Source: Synechococcus sp. Cruz CV12-2-Slac-r
GTDB lineage: Bacteria > Cyanobacteriota > Cyanobacteriia > PCC-6307 > Cyanobiaceae
DNA: 33,347 nucleotides
NCBI RefSeq assembly: GCF_024346075.1
Contig: NZ_JAGQEK010000006.1
Span: 1 to 33,347 of the forward strand
Reading direction: 5' to 3'
The notes beneath the pieces were generated by a model. The model was given only the letters and a program-made list of their open reading frames with translations, was not told where the DNA came from and did no database searches. A program made the position numbers and the translations under genes. Numbering within the stretch: the first letter of the stretch is position 1; each line of letters starts with the position of its first letter. Positions 17,420-24,692 of the stretch are shown here, piece after piece.

Positions 17420-17824
17420 TTAAAGGGTGAGGCTGATGGCATCCAGGGGGCATACCGCTATGCATTGTTCGCAAACAACACAGCGGCGCAGATCAAACTG
17501 CAATTGCCATTTTGGTGCCCTGCAACTCAAAGCACCACTAGGGCACACACTGGAGCAGATGCCGCAATCCACGCAACGCTCCGGATCGATATGTATTTCT
17601 CCAGCGGCACTGGTGATCTCTAGCCCAAGATCCCTTAACCATTGCTCAGCTGCCGCCAGCTCATCTATGTCGCCGGAGAGTTCCACCACCATGGTGCCCC
17701 GTTGATTTGGGGCCATTTGGGCCTTGATGATGCGGGATGCCACGTCGTAATCAACCGCCAGGCGGTAAGTGATCGGCTGATGCACCGCCTCACGGGGAAA
17801 CAGCAGTGTGAGCCTGCGTTTCAA
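17420..17824 (-). CDS. NIL-domain 2[4Fe-4S] ferredoxin
   Basis: 134 aa. The N-terminal part (about 1-75) matches the NIL domain (KRRLTLLFPREAVHQPITYRLAVDYD, then MVVELSGDIDELAAAEQWLRDLGLEI), a small ligand-binding fold also found on methionine ABC transporter ATPases. The C-terminal part is a bacterial dicluster ferredoxin with two full sets of cysteines, C84/C87/C90/C94 and C115/C118/C121/C125, each set ending in a CP. Cytoplasmic electron carrier; NIL-ferredoxins have been linked to sulfur amino-acid metabolism in other bacteria, and the partner here is unknown. It is divergent from txlA with 54 bp between starts, and followed by a membrane-protein gene 31 bp downstream. Confidence 0.9.
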   Translation of the reverse strand: MKRRLTLLFPREAVHQPITYRLAVDYDVASRIIKAQMAPNQRGTMVVELSGDIDELAAAEQWLRDLGLEITSAAGEIHIDPERCVDCGICSSVCPSGALSCRAPKWQLQFDLRRCVVCEQCIAVCPLDAISLTL

Positions 17825-17878
17825 GGCAAGATTTTCATAGTGCTGCCAGCATGGCAGCGATTCTTATTTCTGGCTGCC

Positions 17879-18436
17879 ATGGGAGCTTCCCCCACCCCTG
17901 CTCGCCGCATACCTCAATTGGTATTGCTAGCTGTTGCCCTACTGGTGGTGGCAATCACCTGGTTGCAAGGAACGCTCGGCCCTGGTGATCTGCTCGATCA
18001 ATTGGCGCGCCGTTCGATACCCCTAAATCAAGCCCTAAGCAACGGCAAACCAAGCCTTGTGGAATTTTATGCCGATTGGTGTGAAGCCTGTCGCAGCATG
18101 GCACCTGCCATGGCAGACCTCGAAAAACAACATCCTGAAATCAATTTGGTGATGCTCAACGTTGATAACCCCACCTGGCAACCAGAATTGCAACGCTGGC
18201 AGGTAAACGGCATCCCACACCTCCAACTTTTTGATAGCAAAGGGGAATCGGTGGGTCGTTCGGTGGGTTTGCGTTTGAACGCTGAATTACTAAGCCTTGC
18301 TGCTGCCTTAAGCGAAGGCCGCTCCCTTCCCGATCTAGCTGGGGTTGGCGCGGTGAGCAGCCTGGATGATGAATCTAAAATCGGCCGAGAAAACTCAATA
18401 AATTCAGCGGCGGCGGGTCCGCGTAGCCATGCTTAA
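17879..18436 (+). CDS. txlA: TxlA/HCF164-type membrane-anchored thioredoxin-like protein
   Basis: 185 aa from ATG 17879 ([14 protein letters not shown]); longer frames upstream run antisense through the ferredoxin gene and are ignored. Seen: one N-terminal membrane anchor ([17 protein letters not shown]), then a thioredoxin domain with [11 protein letters not shown] (C68 and C71), [14 protein letters not shown] and the cis-proline [10 protein letters not shown]. The WCEAC active site and VDNPTW match TxlA and plant HCF164, which reduce lumenal or periplasmic thiols and are needed for cytochrome b6f assembly. The catalytic domain would face the lumen or periplasm. Its 3' end overlaps murG by 33 bp convergently, so the last ten residues are encoded opposite the murG C-terminus. 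Confidence 0.9.
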   Translation: MGASPTPARRIPQLVLLAVALLVVAITWLQGTLGPGDLLDQLARRSIPLNQALSNGKPSLVEFYADWCEACRSMAPAMADLEKQHPEINLVMLNVDNPTWQPELQRWQVNGIPHLQLFDSKGESVGRSVGLRLNAELLSLAAALSEGRSLPDLAGVGAVSSLDDESKIGRENSINSAAAGPRSHA

Positions 18437-19501
18437 TTCACACAGCAAATGCACCAATTGCTGATCCGCATCCCGCACCGCTAGCCGGGCCATGCCTGCT
18501 GCTAACTGCGTTAGCGGATCTGCGCACCCCTCGGCGCCCCTTAAACGAGGGCCTAGCAAACGCCAAAGCATGCGGCTCAAGGGCTGCCCCTCAGGTTGAT
18601 GCTGCAGCATTAATACGGCTGCGCCAACCGCCATACACGCCTCGGCGTTTGCTACTTGATGATTATCGGCCGCTTGGGGGAACGGCACCAATAGGGCAGG
18701 GGTGTTGCAGGCCGCAAGTTCGCTAATGCTGCCAGCCCCAGCCCAACTTATTGCCAGGTTGCAATGCTGCAATAGGCCAGGGATTTCGTTGCTGAATTGC
18801 CGCTCCACATAGCCGGGATGCTGCAGGCTGCCGAAATCTGGATCATGGCTGCCGCTGAGTTGCACAACTCTGCAACCCTTAGCTAACAACGCAGGCAGCA
18901 CCGGCCGCACCATCCGATTCAACCCCAATGCCCCCTGGCTGCCACCAATCACCAGCAGCAAGGGCCCCTTTCCCTGTGGCACCCACTCAGGGCAAGGGGC
19001 TGGGGCAAGAAAGCCCTGCCTCACAGGGGTGCCGGTAACCAGGGGGTGGCATGCGGGCAGAAATTGTTGCGCCTGGGGAAACCCAAGAGCAACTTTTTGG
19101 CAATAGCGGCCAAGCAAGCGGGTAACGCGGCCTGGTGTGGCATTTGATTCATGCAACACCACAGGGATGCCGCACCATTTAGCTGCCAATATCGCTGGCG
19201 CAGCTATGTAGCCACCAGTGGTGAATACCACCTCGCATTGCTGACGGCGCAACAACTGCGCAACAGGAATGGTGCTCGCAAGCAACTGCCACAACTGCAG
19301 TAGTTTTTTAAAACCACGCCCCTGCAAACCGCCAGCCCGCACCGTATGCAACGGGTAATGGGTTGGCACAAGCTCACGCTCGAGGCGATCAGGCACCCCA
19401 AGCCAGCTCACCTGCCATTCAGATGGCATGCGATCTGCCACGGCGAGGGCCGGAAATAAGTGGCCACCAGTGCCGCTGGCAGCGATCAAAAGCCGGGCCA
19501 T
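18404..19501 (-). CDS. murG: UDP-N-acetylglucosamine-N-acetylmuramyl-(pentapeptide) pyrophosphoryl-undecaprenol GlcNAc transferase
   Basis: 365 aa from ATG 19501 ([20 protein letters not shown]), the standard MurG start; an upstream extension is open but unlike the family. GT-B fold: N-domain glycine loop GTGGH (10-14), [25 protein letters not shown]-domain [10 protein letters not shown], then [32 protein letters not shown], the UDP-GlcNAc site. It adds GlcNAc to lipid I to make lipid II on the inner face of the cytoplasmic membrane. It converges on txlA with a 33-bp overlap. Its start codon overlaps, on the opposite strand, the first ATG of the next gene (CCATG at 19498-19502), so its promoter must lie inside that gene's 5' region. 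Confidence 0.95.
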   Translation of the reverse strand: MARLLIAASGTGGHLFPALAVADRMPSEWQVSWLGVPDRLERELVPTHYPLHTVRAGGLQGRGFKKLLQLWQLLASTIPVAQLLRRQQCEVVFTTGGYIAAPAILAAKWCGIPVVLHESNATPGRVTRLLGRYCQKVALGFPQAQQFLPACHPLVTGTPVRQGFLAPAPCPEWVPQGKGPLLLVIGGSQGALGLNRMVRPVLPALLAKGCRVVQLSGSHDPDFGSLQHPGYVERQFSNEIPGLLQHCNLAISWAGAGSISELAACNTPALLVPFPQAADNHQVANAEACMAVGAAVLMLQHQPEGQPLSRMLWRLLGPRLRGAEGCADPLTQLAAGMARLAVRDADQQLVHLLCELSMATRTRRR

Positions 19502-20300
19502 GAACTTGGGGCAGGCGGCGCCTAACTTAAAGCTAGTTAGTGCAGTTTTCGTGTTTGTTTCCCTGCGGCGTTTATTTCCCCACGCCCTTGGAGCCTTAAT
19601 TGCCTTAGTGCCGATCGCCGCAATACAGCCCAGCGCCCAAGCACGTTTGAGTGATGATTTAGTGCGCGCATTGGAAAATGCACTCAATAACAACAACAGC
19701 GCTGGCCTCAATGCTCTTTTAGAAAAGGGACCAGGCCTAAACCCCGCCGGCTTAGAAAGCAGGGTGCAAATGCTGCGGCAAACCTTTGGAGATGCCCGCT
19801 GGCAATTGAGCAATGGGCCAGATCTCAAAGACGGCCGCAGCACTCTGCTCATAAAAGTTACCGGTAGCCATCAAGAAGCAGGCCGTAGTTTTCGCTTAGA
19901 AGCAAATCAAAAGTTAGCGGTGCAACAAAACGGTAAAAAATTAAGTTCCCAAGAAATAATTGGCCAGGAATCTATCTTGCGCAGCGGCAAAAAAGATCTT
20001 GAAGTGAGTGTAATAGCCCCGGAGGAGGTATTAACAGGCCAGCGTTATGATTTTGATGTGGTAGTGGATGAACCGCTAAAAGATGCTGTTATAGCTGGCG
20101 GCATTGTGGAAGTATCCAAAGAAGCAATCGCTAATTTGCGTAGCCCTGAAATATCTCTCGGGGCTTTAAATGGCGGCGGTATTTTCAAAACAATCCAGGC
20201 TCCATATAAACCAGGAAGCCAATCTTGGGCTGTGCTTTTAATGCACCCAGAAGGCACCGTTAGCGTGAGCCGCATGGTGCGGGTGGTATCGCGCCGCTAA
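19500..20300 (+). CDS. Exported protein of unknown function
   Basis: 266 aa from ATG 19500; GTG 19551 gives a cleaner signal peptide ([25 protein letters not shown], cleavage after PSAQA) and leaves about 50 bp for divergent promoters, so it may be the real start. The mature part begins [29 protein letters not shown], a helical region. It continues as a beta-rich region with [35 protein letters not shown] and [18 protein letters not shown], and ends in [23 protein letters not shown]. No enzyme motif is seen. I know similar uncharacterised secreted proteins from marine Synechococcus but no function. It is divergent from murG and followed, on the other strand, by the 53-aa peptide and pgk. Confidence 0.75.
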   Translation: MNLGQAAPNLKLVSAVFVFVSLRRLFPHALGALIALVPIAAIQPSAQARLSDDLVRALENALNNNNSAGLNALLEKGPGLNPAGLESRVQMLRQTFGDARWQLSNGPDLKDGRSTLLIKVTGSHQEAGRSFRLEANQKLAVQQNGKKLSSQEIIGQESILRSGKKDLEVSVIAPEEVLTGQRYDFDVVVDEPLKDAVIAGGIVEVSKEAIANLRSPEISLGALNGGGIFKTIQAPYKPGSQSWAVLLMHPEGTVSVSRMVRVVSRR

Positions 20301-20328
20301 TTAAGGAAGTTTGTAAAAATAAATATAT

Positions 20329-20490
20329 TTAGCGGCCCAGTATTAGTGCAAGCGCGAATGCTAACGCGAATACTAGGAGCCACCAACGGGCCTTGCGGCC
20401 CAGCGGAGCTCCGCGGCGGGGCAATAAGCGCCCCCCCTTACGTTGTTGCCAAAACTGCTTAGACAGTTCCCGTTCCCGATCAGTAACCAC
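20329..20490 (-). CDS. 53-aa single-span membrane peptide downstream of pgk
   Basis: A short frame from GTG 20490 to TAA 20329 encodes 53 residues. A charged, basic N-terminal half (TDRERELSKQFWQQRKGG, then LLPRRGAPLGRKAR) is followed by one membrane helix (WWLLVFALAFALALILG) ending in arginine at the stop. The regular charge-then-helix design and alanine/leucine codon use argue that it is real. The basic N-terminus should stay in the cytoplasm. It starts 14 bp past the pgk stop on the same strand, so it is probably co-transcribed with pgk. The function is unknown and I do not recognise a named family. Confidence 0.6.
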   Translation of the reverse strand: MVTDRERELSKQFWQQRKGGRLLPRRGAPLGRKARWWLLVFALAFALALILGR

Positions 20491-20504
20491 AACAGGCGAT
20501 CAAA

Positions 20505-21710
20505 TCAAGCCTCATTAAGGGCAGCTACCCCAGGCAACACCTTGCCCTCCAACAGCTCAAGGCTGGCGCCACCACCGGTGGAGATATGAGACATCTTGTT
20601 GGCAACACCAACCTTTTCAACTGCTGCAACGGAATCGCCACCACCAATGATCGTGCAACAACCGCTGCCGCTTAATTCAGCCAGGGTGTGGGCAATGGCA
20701 TTTGTGCCGGCTGCAAATTTATCGAATTCAAAAACACCCATCGGGCCATTCCAAATCACAGTTTTGCAATCAGCCAAGGCCGCTTGAAACGCTTTGATTG
20801 AATCTGGACCAATATCTAAACCCATCCAGCCATCGGGGATCACATCAATTGCCACTGTTTGAGTGTTGGCATCAGGGGAAAAGTTGTCGGCCAGCACCAC
20901 ATCAGTTGGCAACAACAACTGCACACCCTTGGCAGCAGCTTTGGCCTCTAATTCCTTAGCTAGCTCCAGCTTGTCCTCCTCTACCAAACTCTTACCAACA
21001 GCTAAACCGCGGGCTTTGTAGAAGGTAAAGATCATGCCGCCACCGATTAAAACCTTGTCGCATTTATCGATCAACGCTTCCAAAACACCAATTTTGCTGC
21101 TCACCTTGGAGCCACCAACAATCGCGGCTAAGGGGCGTTTTGGCTCATCGATTGCACCCTGTAAATATTGCAGCTCTTTTTCCATCAACAAGCCCGCCAC
21201 ACTGGGTTTGAGGTGAGCTGTTACACCTTCGGTGGAGGCGTGGGCGCGGTGAGCTGCACCAAAAGCATCATTCACATACATATCAGCCAGCTTTGCCAAC
21301 TTGGCAGCAAAAACTGGGTCATTTTTTTCTTCCTCTGCAAAAAAGCGCACGTTCTCCAGCAGCACCACATCACCATCTGCCATTGCTGCCACCTTGGCTT
21401 CAGCATCTGGGCCGATGCAACTTTCTGTTTTAAGAACAGGCTTACCAAGCAGTTCAGTTAAACGAACAGCCACTGGTGTTAGCCGCATCGCTTCATTCAC
21501 CTCACCTTTGGGCCTGCCGAAGTGAGCGGCCAAAATCACCTTGGCACCGTTGCTGATCAGGTGATTGATTGTGGGTAAAGCAGCGCGGATGCGGGTGTCA
21601 TCGCTGATGGCACCGGCTTCATCGAGGGGCACATTGAAATCAACCCGCACCAACACGCGTTTTGAGCGCAACTCATCAGCGGTGAGAACGGTGAGAGAGC
21701 GCTTAGCCAT
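20505..21710 (-). CDS. pgk: Phosphoglycerate kinase
   Basis: 401 aa from ATG 21710 ([30 protein letters not shown]); the frame is open 32 codons further, but the extra sequence does not fit the family. Seen: VDFNVPLD, the substrate loops with [12 protein letters not shown] and RVHASTEG-like [13 protein letters not shown]-binding [34 protein letters not shown] and the final [11 protein letters not shown]. It moves phosphate between 1,3-bisphosphoglycerate and ATP; in a cyanobacterium it serves both the Calvin cycle and glycolysis. Cytoplasmic. About 99 bp separate it from the divergent universal stress protein gene; the 53-aa peptide follows it closely. Confidence 0.97.
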   Translation of the reverse strand: MAKRSLTVLTADELRSKRVLVRVDFNVPLDEAGAISDDTRIRAALPTINHLISNGAKVILAAHFGRPKGEVNEAMRLTPVAVRLTELLGKPVLKTESCIGPDAEAKVAAMADGDVVLLENVRFFAEEEKNDPVFAAKLAKLADMYVNDAFGAAHRAHASTEGVTAHLKPSVAGLLMEKELQYLQGAIDEPKRPLAAIVGGSKVSSKIGVLEALIDKCDKVLIGGGMIFTFYKARGLAVGKSLVEEDKLELAKELEAKAAAKGVQLLLPTDVVLADNFSPDANTQTVAIDVIPDGWMGLDIGPDSIKAFQAALADCKTVIWNGPMGVFEFDKFAAGTNAIAHTLAELSGSGCCTIIGGGDSVAAVEKVGVANKMSHISTGGGASLELLEGKVLPGVAALNEA

Positions 21711-21809
21711 GGGTAACAATTGGGGCAACGCTGCTGAGATTAACTCGGAATCACTTGCCACAAGCGATTGGCGAGCTAAGACAAGGGTTGTGTTGGTTAT
21801 GCGCAATAA

Positions 21810-22193
21810 ATGTTTGGCACGATCCTGTTCCCCCTAGACCACAGCCGCAGCGCCCTTGATACCGCTGCAACAGCAATGAAAATGGTGCAGCAGCACAACA
21901 GCCGATTGGTGTTGCTTTCGGTAGTGGATCCAAGCGATAGCAGCATGGCTAATGCCGATGGCGTGGCACAACTGCTGCAACAAGCCCACGACACGTTTCA
22001 ACGGGCCGGCATCAACTGTGAGGTAATTGAACGGGAAGGTAACCCTGCTTTTGTAATAGGTGATGTGGCCGATGAAATCGAAGCAGACCTAATCGTGATG
22101 GGCACCCGTGGCATCAGCCTCGACAGCGATCAACAAAGCACTGCTGCCCGCGTGATTCAACTGGCACCATGTGCAGTATTGGTGGTGCCCTAA
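21810..22193 (+). CDS. Universal stress protein (UspA family)
   Basis: 127 aa, a single UspA domain. Seen: the N-terminal [22 protein letters not shown] (beta1 plus the aspartate of the nucleotide site), [11 protein letters not shown], and the later [36 protein letters not shown]. The MGTRG loop and the following serine positions are close to the G-2x-G-9x-G-(S/T) ATP-binding pattern, but its second glycine-rich part is poor ([10 protein letters not shown]), so ATP binding is uncertain. The function in picocyanobacteria is undefined. Its stop shares bases with the ylqF start (TAATG), so the two are translationally coupled. It is divergent from pgk. Confidence 0.9.
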   Translation: MFGTILFPLDHSRSALDTAATAMKMVQQHNSRLVLLSVVDPSDSSMANADGVAQLLQQAHDTFQRAGINCEVIEREGNPAFVIGDVADEIEADLIVMGTRGISLDSDQQSTAARVIQLAPCAVLVVP

Positions 22194-23122
22194 TGCTTAG
22201 TAGCGCCGCTCCGGCGATTCAGTGGTATCCAGGCCACATCGCCAAGGCGGAGAGAGCCCTCAATGGCCATCTAGCAAAAGTTGATCTTGTAATTGAAGTG
22301 CGCGATGCGCGCATCCCCAATGCCACTGGCCATCCCAGGTTGCAACGTTGGATCAAAGACAAGCAACACCTTTTGGTGTTGAATCGCCGCGACATGGTGA
22401 GCAAAGAAGCTCAGCAGCAATGGGATGCCTGGTTTCGATTGCAGGGCCAAACCCCTTGGTGGTGCGATGCCAAGGTGGGAACTGGCGTTAAACAATTGCA
22501 ACAGGCAGCAATCCGCGCTGGCAACAGCCTCAACAGCCGCAGAGCTGATCGTGATATGAAGCCGCGGCCAGTGCGAGCTTTGATGTTGGGGTTCCCAAAT
22601 GTGGGGAAATCGGCCCTGATCAATAGGCTGGTGCGTCAGAAAGTAGTTGCCAGCGCCCGTAGGGCAGGGGTTACCCGAAGCCTGCGTTGGGTGAGATTGG
22701 GCCAAGACATTGATTTATTAGATGCACCGGGGGTGTTGCCACCACGGCTTGATGATCAGATGGCGGCTTTACGGCTTGCACTTTGCGACGACATTGGCCA
22801 AGCCGCCTACGACTCAGAAGCGGTTGCAAAAGCTTTTTTAACAATGCTCACGCAGCTAGAAGGCACAGCCGCTGCTGGGGTTGCTCCCAATTTGTTGCAA
22901 AAGCGCTACGGCCTGGAATTAACGTTTTTGGATTCTGGTGCACCGGATGTGGAAAGTTGGTTTGCGGCTTCCGCCAACCGCCATACCGGTGGCGACAGCC
23001 TGCGAATGGCCACCAAACTGCTGGATGATTTTCGAGGGGCCCGCCTAGGCGCTATTTCATTGGAACTGCCTGAAAACGCAATAACTGAGTTCAAAGTTCC
23101 TGTTCCAGAACCTTCCTCATAA
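22193..23122 (+). CDS. ylqF: Ribosome biogenesis GTPase YlqF/RbgA
   Basis: 309 aa from ATG 22193 ([23 protein letters not shown]). It is a circularly permuted GTPase: the G4 motif NRRD (64-67) precedes G1 GFPNVGKS (about 132-139), then the RAGVTRS switch region and G3 DAPG (about 177-180). The N-terminal WYPGHIAKAE and the VDLVIEVRDARIP segment are signatures of the YlqF/RbgA branch, which acts late in 50S subunit assembly. Cytoplasmic and ribosome-associated. It starts on the stop of the Usp gene. The last ten or so residues (FKVPVPEPSS) look extended, and the sequence past its stop is a decayed HEPN gene on the other strand, so the 3' end may have been rebuilt by recombination. Confidence 0.92.
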   Translation: MLSSAAPAIQWYPGHIAKAERALNGHLAKVDLVIEVRDARIPNATGHPRLQRWIKDKQHLLVLNRRDMVSKEAQQQWDAWFRLQGQTPWWCDAKVGTGVKQLQQAAIRAGNSLNSRRADRDMKPRPVRALMLGFPNVGKSALINRLVRQKVVASARRAGVTRSLRWVRLGQDIDLLDAPGVLPPRLDDQMAALRLALCDDIGQAAYDSEAVAKAFLTMLTQLEGTAAAGVAPNLLQKRYGLELTFLDSGAPDVESWFAASANRHTGGDSLRMATKLLDDFRGARLGAISLELPENAITEFKVPVPEPSS

Positions 23123-23238
23123 CGAGCTTCAACGGCATAGGGCTGCAATACCTGCAGGCAATTGGGTAAATCAATTCCTGCTAACTGAACGGTAAAACCC
23201 CATTCCTCATCAGGATAGTTCGGGTTGAGATTTAGCGC
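23123..23238 (-). pseudogene. Remnant of a HEPN-domain toxin gene
   Basis: Directly after the stop of the MNT gene, in the same frame, 38 codons read without a stop: NLNPNYPDEEWGFTVQLAG, then IDLPNCLQVLQPYAVEARYE. The LQPYAVEARY element resembles the C-terminal helix of HEPN-domain proteins, which pair with MNT nucleotidyltransferases in two-gene toxin-antitoxin loci. The N-terminal HEPN helices and the Rx4-6H RNase motif are absent and there is no start codon, so this is a fragment. The frame then runs antisense into the ylqF 3' end, marking a likely deletion junction near 23120. Confidence 0.5.
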
Positions 23239-23652
23239 TTAAGCACATGGGGATGCCACCCAAACGATTTTGCCGGTGCGGGCGGCATGACCGATCACAT
23301 GCCAGCGGGAGCCCGCTAATTTATCTGCATCCGAAACTCCGCTTACGATTAAATCAACTTCGAGAGTTAATCCTTGAAGTTTGCGGTAATGATTCCACCA
23401 AATTTCAACCTTTGTTGTGGGCTCTAAGTGCAAAATACGACTAATAACAAGTAGATCTAAATCCGAGTCTTTACGTGCTGTGCCAGCAGCCCTTGAGCCA
23501 AATACCACCAGTGCTTGCACTGAAGGATCACAACTGATGTTGAGTAGAGCTTTTTCCAACTGCTGCAGAGCAACCGCATCTAGCCCAGGGCCCATCTCCG
23601 GCAGCACAAATGCCTGGGGAGTGTGCCAGTCGCAGCAGGAAACAATCACCAT
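23239..23652 (-). CDS. MNT-type minimal nucleotidyltransferase (antitoxin-like)
   Basis: 137 aa from ATG 23652; ATG 23595 (MGPGLDAVALQQLEKALL) would give a more typical 118 aa. The catalytic GS-x10-DxD motif is intact: G52-S53 in FGSRAAGTARKDSDLDLLV, D64 and D66, with a third acidic residue D100 in LEVDLIV. Family knowledge: MNT proteins of the MntA type neutralise HEPN RNases by adding AMP to them. Here the expected HEPN partner survives only as a fragment immediately downstream. The module sits between ylqF and the pseudouridine synthase gene, with 38 bp to the divergent start of the latter. The antitoxin may be a solitary survivor, or it may act on a HEPN elsewhere. Confidence 0.8.
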   Translation of the reverse strand: MVIVSCCDWHTPQAFVLPEMGPGLDAVALQQLEKALLNISCDPSVQALVVFGSRAAGTARKDSDLDLLVISRILHLEPTTKVEIWWNHYRKLQGLTLEVDLIVSGVSDADKLAGSRWHVIGHAARTGKIVWVASPCA

Positions 23653-23690
23653 AGATTTATTATCGCCCGCTTTACCTATAGCGTTGCCGC

Positions 23691-24668
23691 ATGGGTCATG
23701 CAGAAAACAAATTGGGATTTGGCCAAGGGGAAGGCGAATTACTAGGGTTTACATATCCAAAACCACTACCGATGCGTTTGGATCGTTGGCTTGTTAGCCA
23801 ACGGCCAGAACAAAGCCGCGCCCGCATCCAAAAATTTATTGATGCCGGTTACGTTGAGGTAAATGGTGTTACCGGCCAAGCTAAAACCCCCCTGCGCCAG
23901 GGCGATTTAGTGCAGTTATGGATGCCACCACCAGAACCACTTGAATATCTAAAACCCGAAGCAATACCACTAGAAGTGTTATTTGAAGATAAACATTTAA
24001 TTGTGTTAAATAAGCCTGCCGGGATCACTGTGCATCCAGCGCCAGGTAATAAAACAGGAACATTAGTTAACGGCTTGCTGCACCATTGCCCTGATCTACC
24101 CGGTATCGGCGGTGAAATGCGGCCCGGCATCGTGCATCGCCTTGATAAAGACACCACCGGTTGCATCGTGATTGCCAAAAGCCAAGAAGCGCTGGTGAAA
24201 TTACAAATTCAAATTCAGCAGCGGATTGCCTCAAGGGAATATCTGGGGGTGGTACATGGGGCACCAAAAACTACAGAGGGCACTGTGGTGGGCGCGATCG
24301 GTCGCCACCCGATCGATCGCAAAAAGTATGCGGTAGTTGCAGACGAGCAAGGGCGTTATGCCTGCACCCATTGGCGCTTGCTAGAGCGGTTTGGCGACTA
24401 TTCCCTTTTGCGCTTCAAGCTGGATACCGGCCGCACCCATCAAATCCGAGTGCATTGCGCCCACATCGGGCATCCAATGGTGGGCGATGTTAATTACAGC
24501 CGTTGCCGCAAATTGCCCGTTGAACTACCTGGCCAAGCACTACATGCGGTGGAGCTTGGCTTAAACCATCCGGTTACGGGGGAAAGGATGATTTTTGAAG
24601 CCCCCCTGCCGGGGAGTTTCGAGCGATTGCTTAAACATTTAAGGCTCACTCACCAAACTAAAAAGTGA
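23691..24668 (+). CDS. RluA-family 23S rRNA pseudouridine synthase (RluD-like)
   Basis: 325 aa from ATG 23691. Seen: a short N-terminal extension, an S4 RNA-binding domain (about 28-80, LDRWLVSQRPEQSRARIQKFI), then the synthase domain with FEDKHLIVLNKPAGITVHP and the catalytic aspartate D152 in PGIVHRLDKDTTG, TGRTHQIRVHCAHIGHPMVGD and ALHAVELGLNHP. The architecture is that of RluD/RluC, which isomerise specific uridines of 23S rRNA. Which uridines it targets cannot be read from sequence. Cytoplasmic. It stands beside ylqF, another 50S maturation factor, with the MNT/HEPN relic in between. Confidence 0.92.
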   Translation: MGHAENKLGFGQGEGELLGFTYPKPLPMRLDRWLVSQRPEQSRARIQKFIDAGYVEVNGVTGQAKTPLRQGDLVQLWMPPPEPLEYLKPEAIPLEVLFEDKHLIVLNKPAGITVHPAPGNKTGTLVNGLLHHCPDLPGIGGEMRPGIVHRLDKDTTGCIVIAKSQEALVKLQIQIQQRIASREYLGVVHGAPKTTEGTVVGAIGRHPIDRKKYAVVADEQGRYACTHWRLLERFGDYSLLRFKLDTGRTHQIRVHCAHIGHPMVGDVNYSRCRKLPVELPGQALHAVELGLNHPVTGERMIFEAPLPGSFERLLKHLRLTHQTKK

Positions 24669-24692
24669 AAGCAGCCTTTGCAGTTGAACCAT

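Noticed and set aside
17642-17878. 79-codon extension upstream of the thioredoxin-like protein
   Set aside because: It is antisense to the NIL-ferredoxin gene, and ATG 17879 gives the expected anchor plus thioredoxin layout.
19502-19852. 117-codon N-terminal extension of MurG
   Set aside because: The extra residues do not fit MurG, are antisense to an exported-protein gene, and [14 protein letters not shown] is the normal family start.
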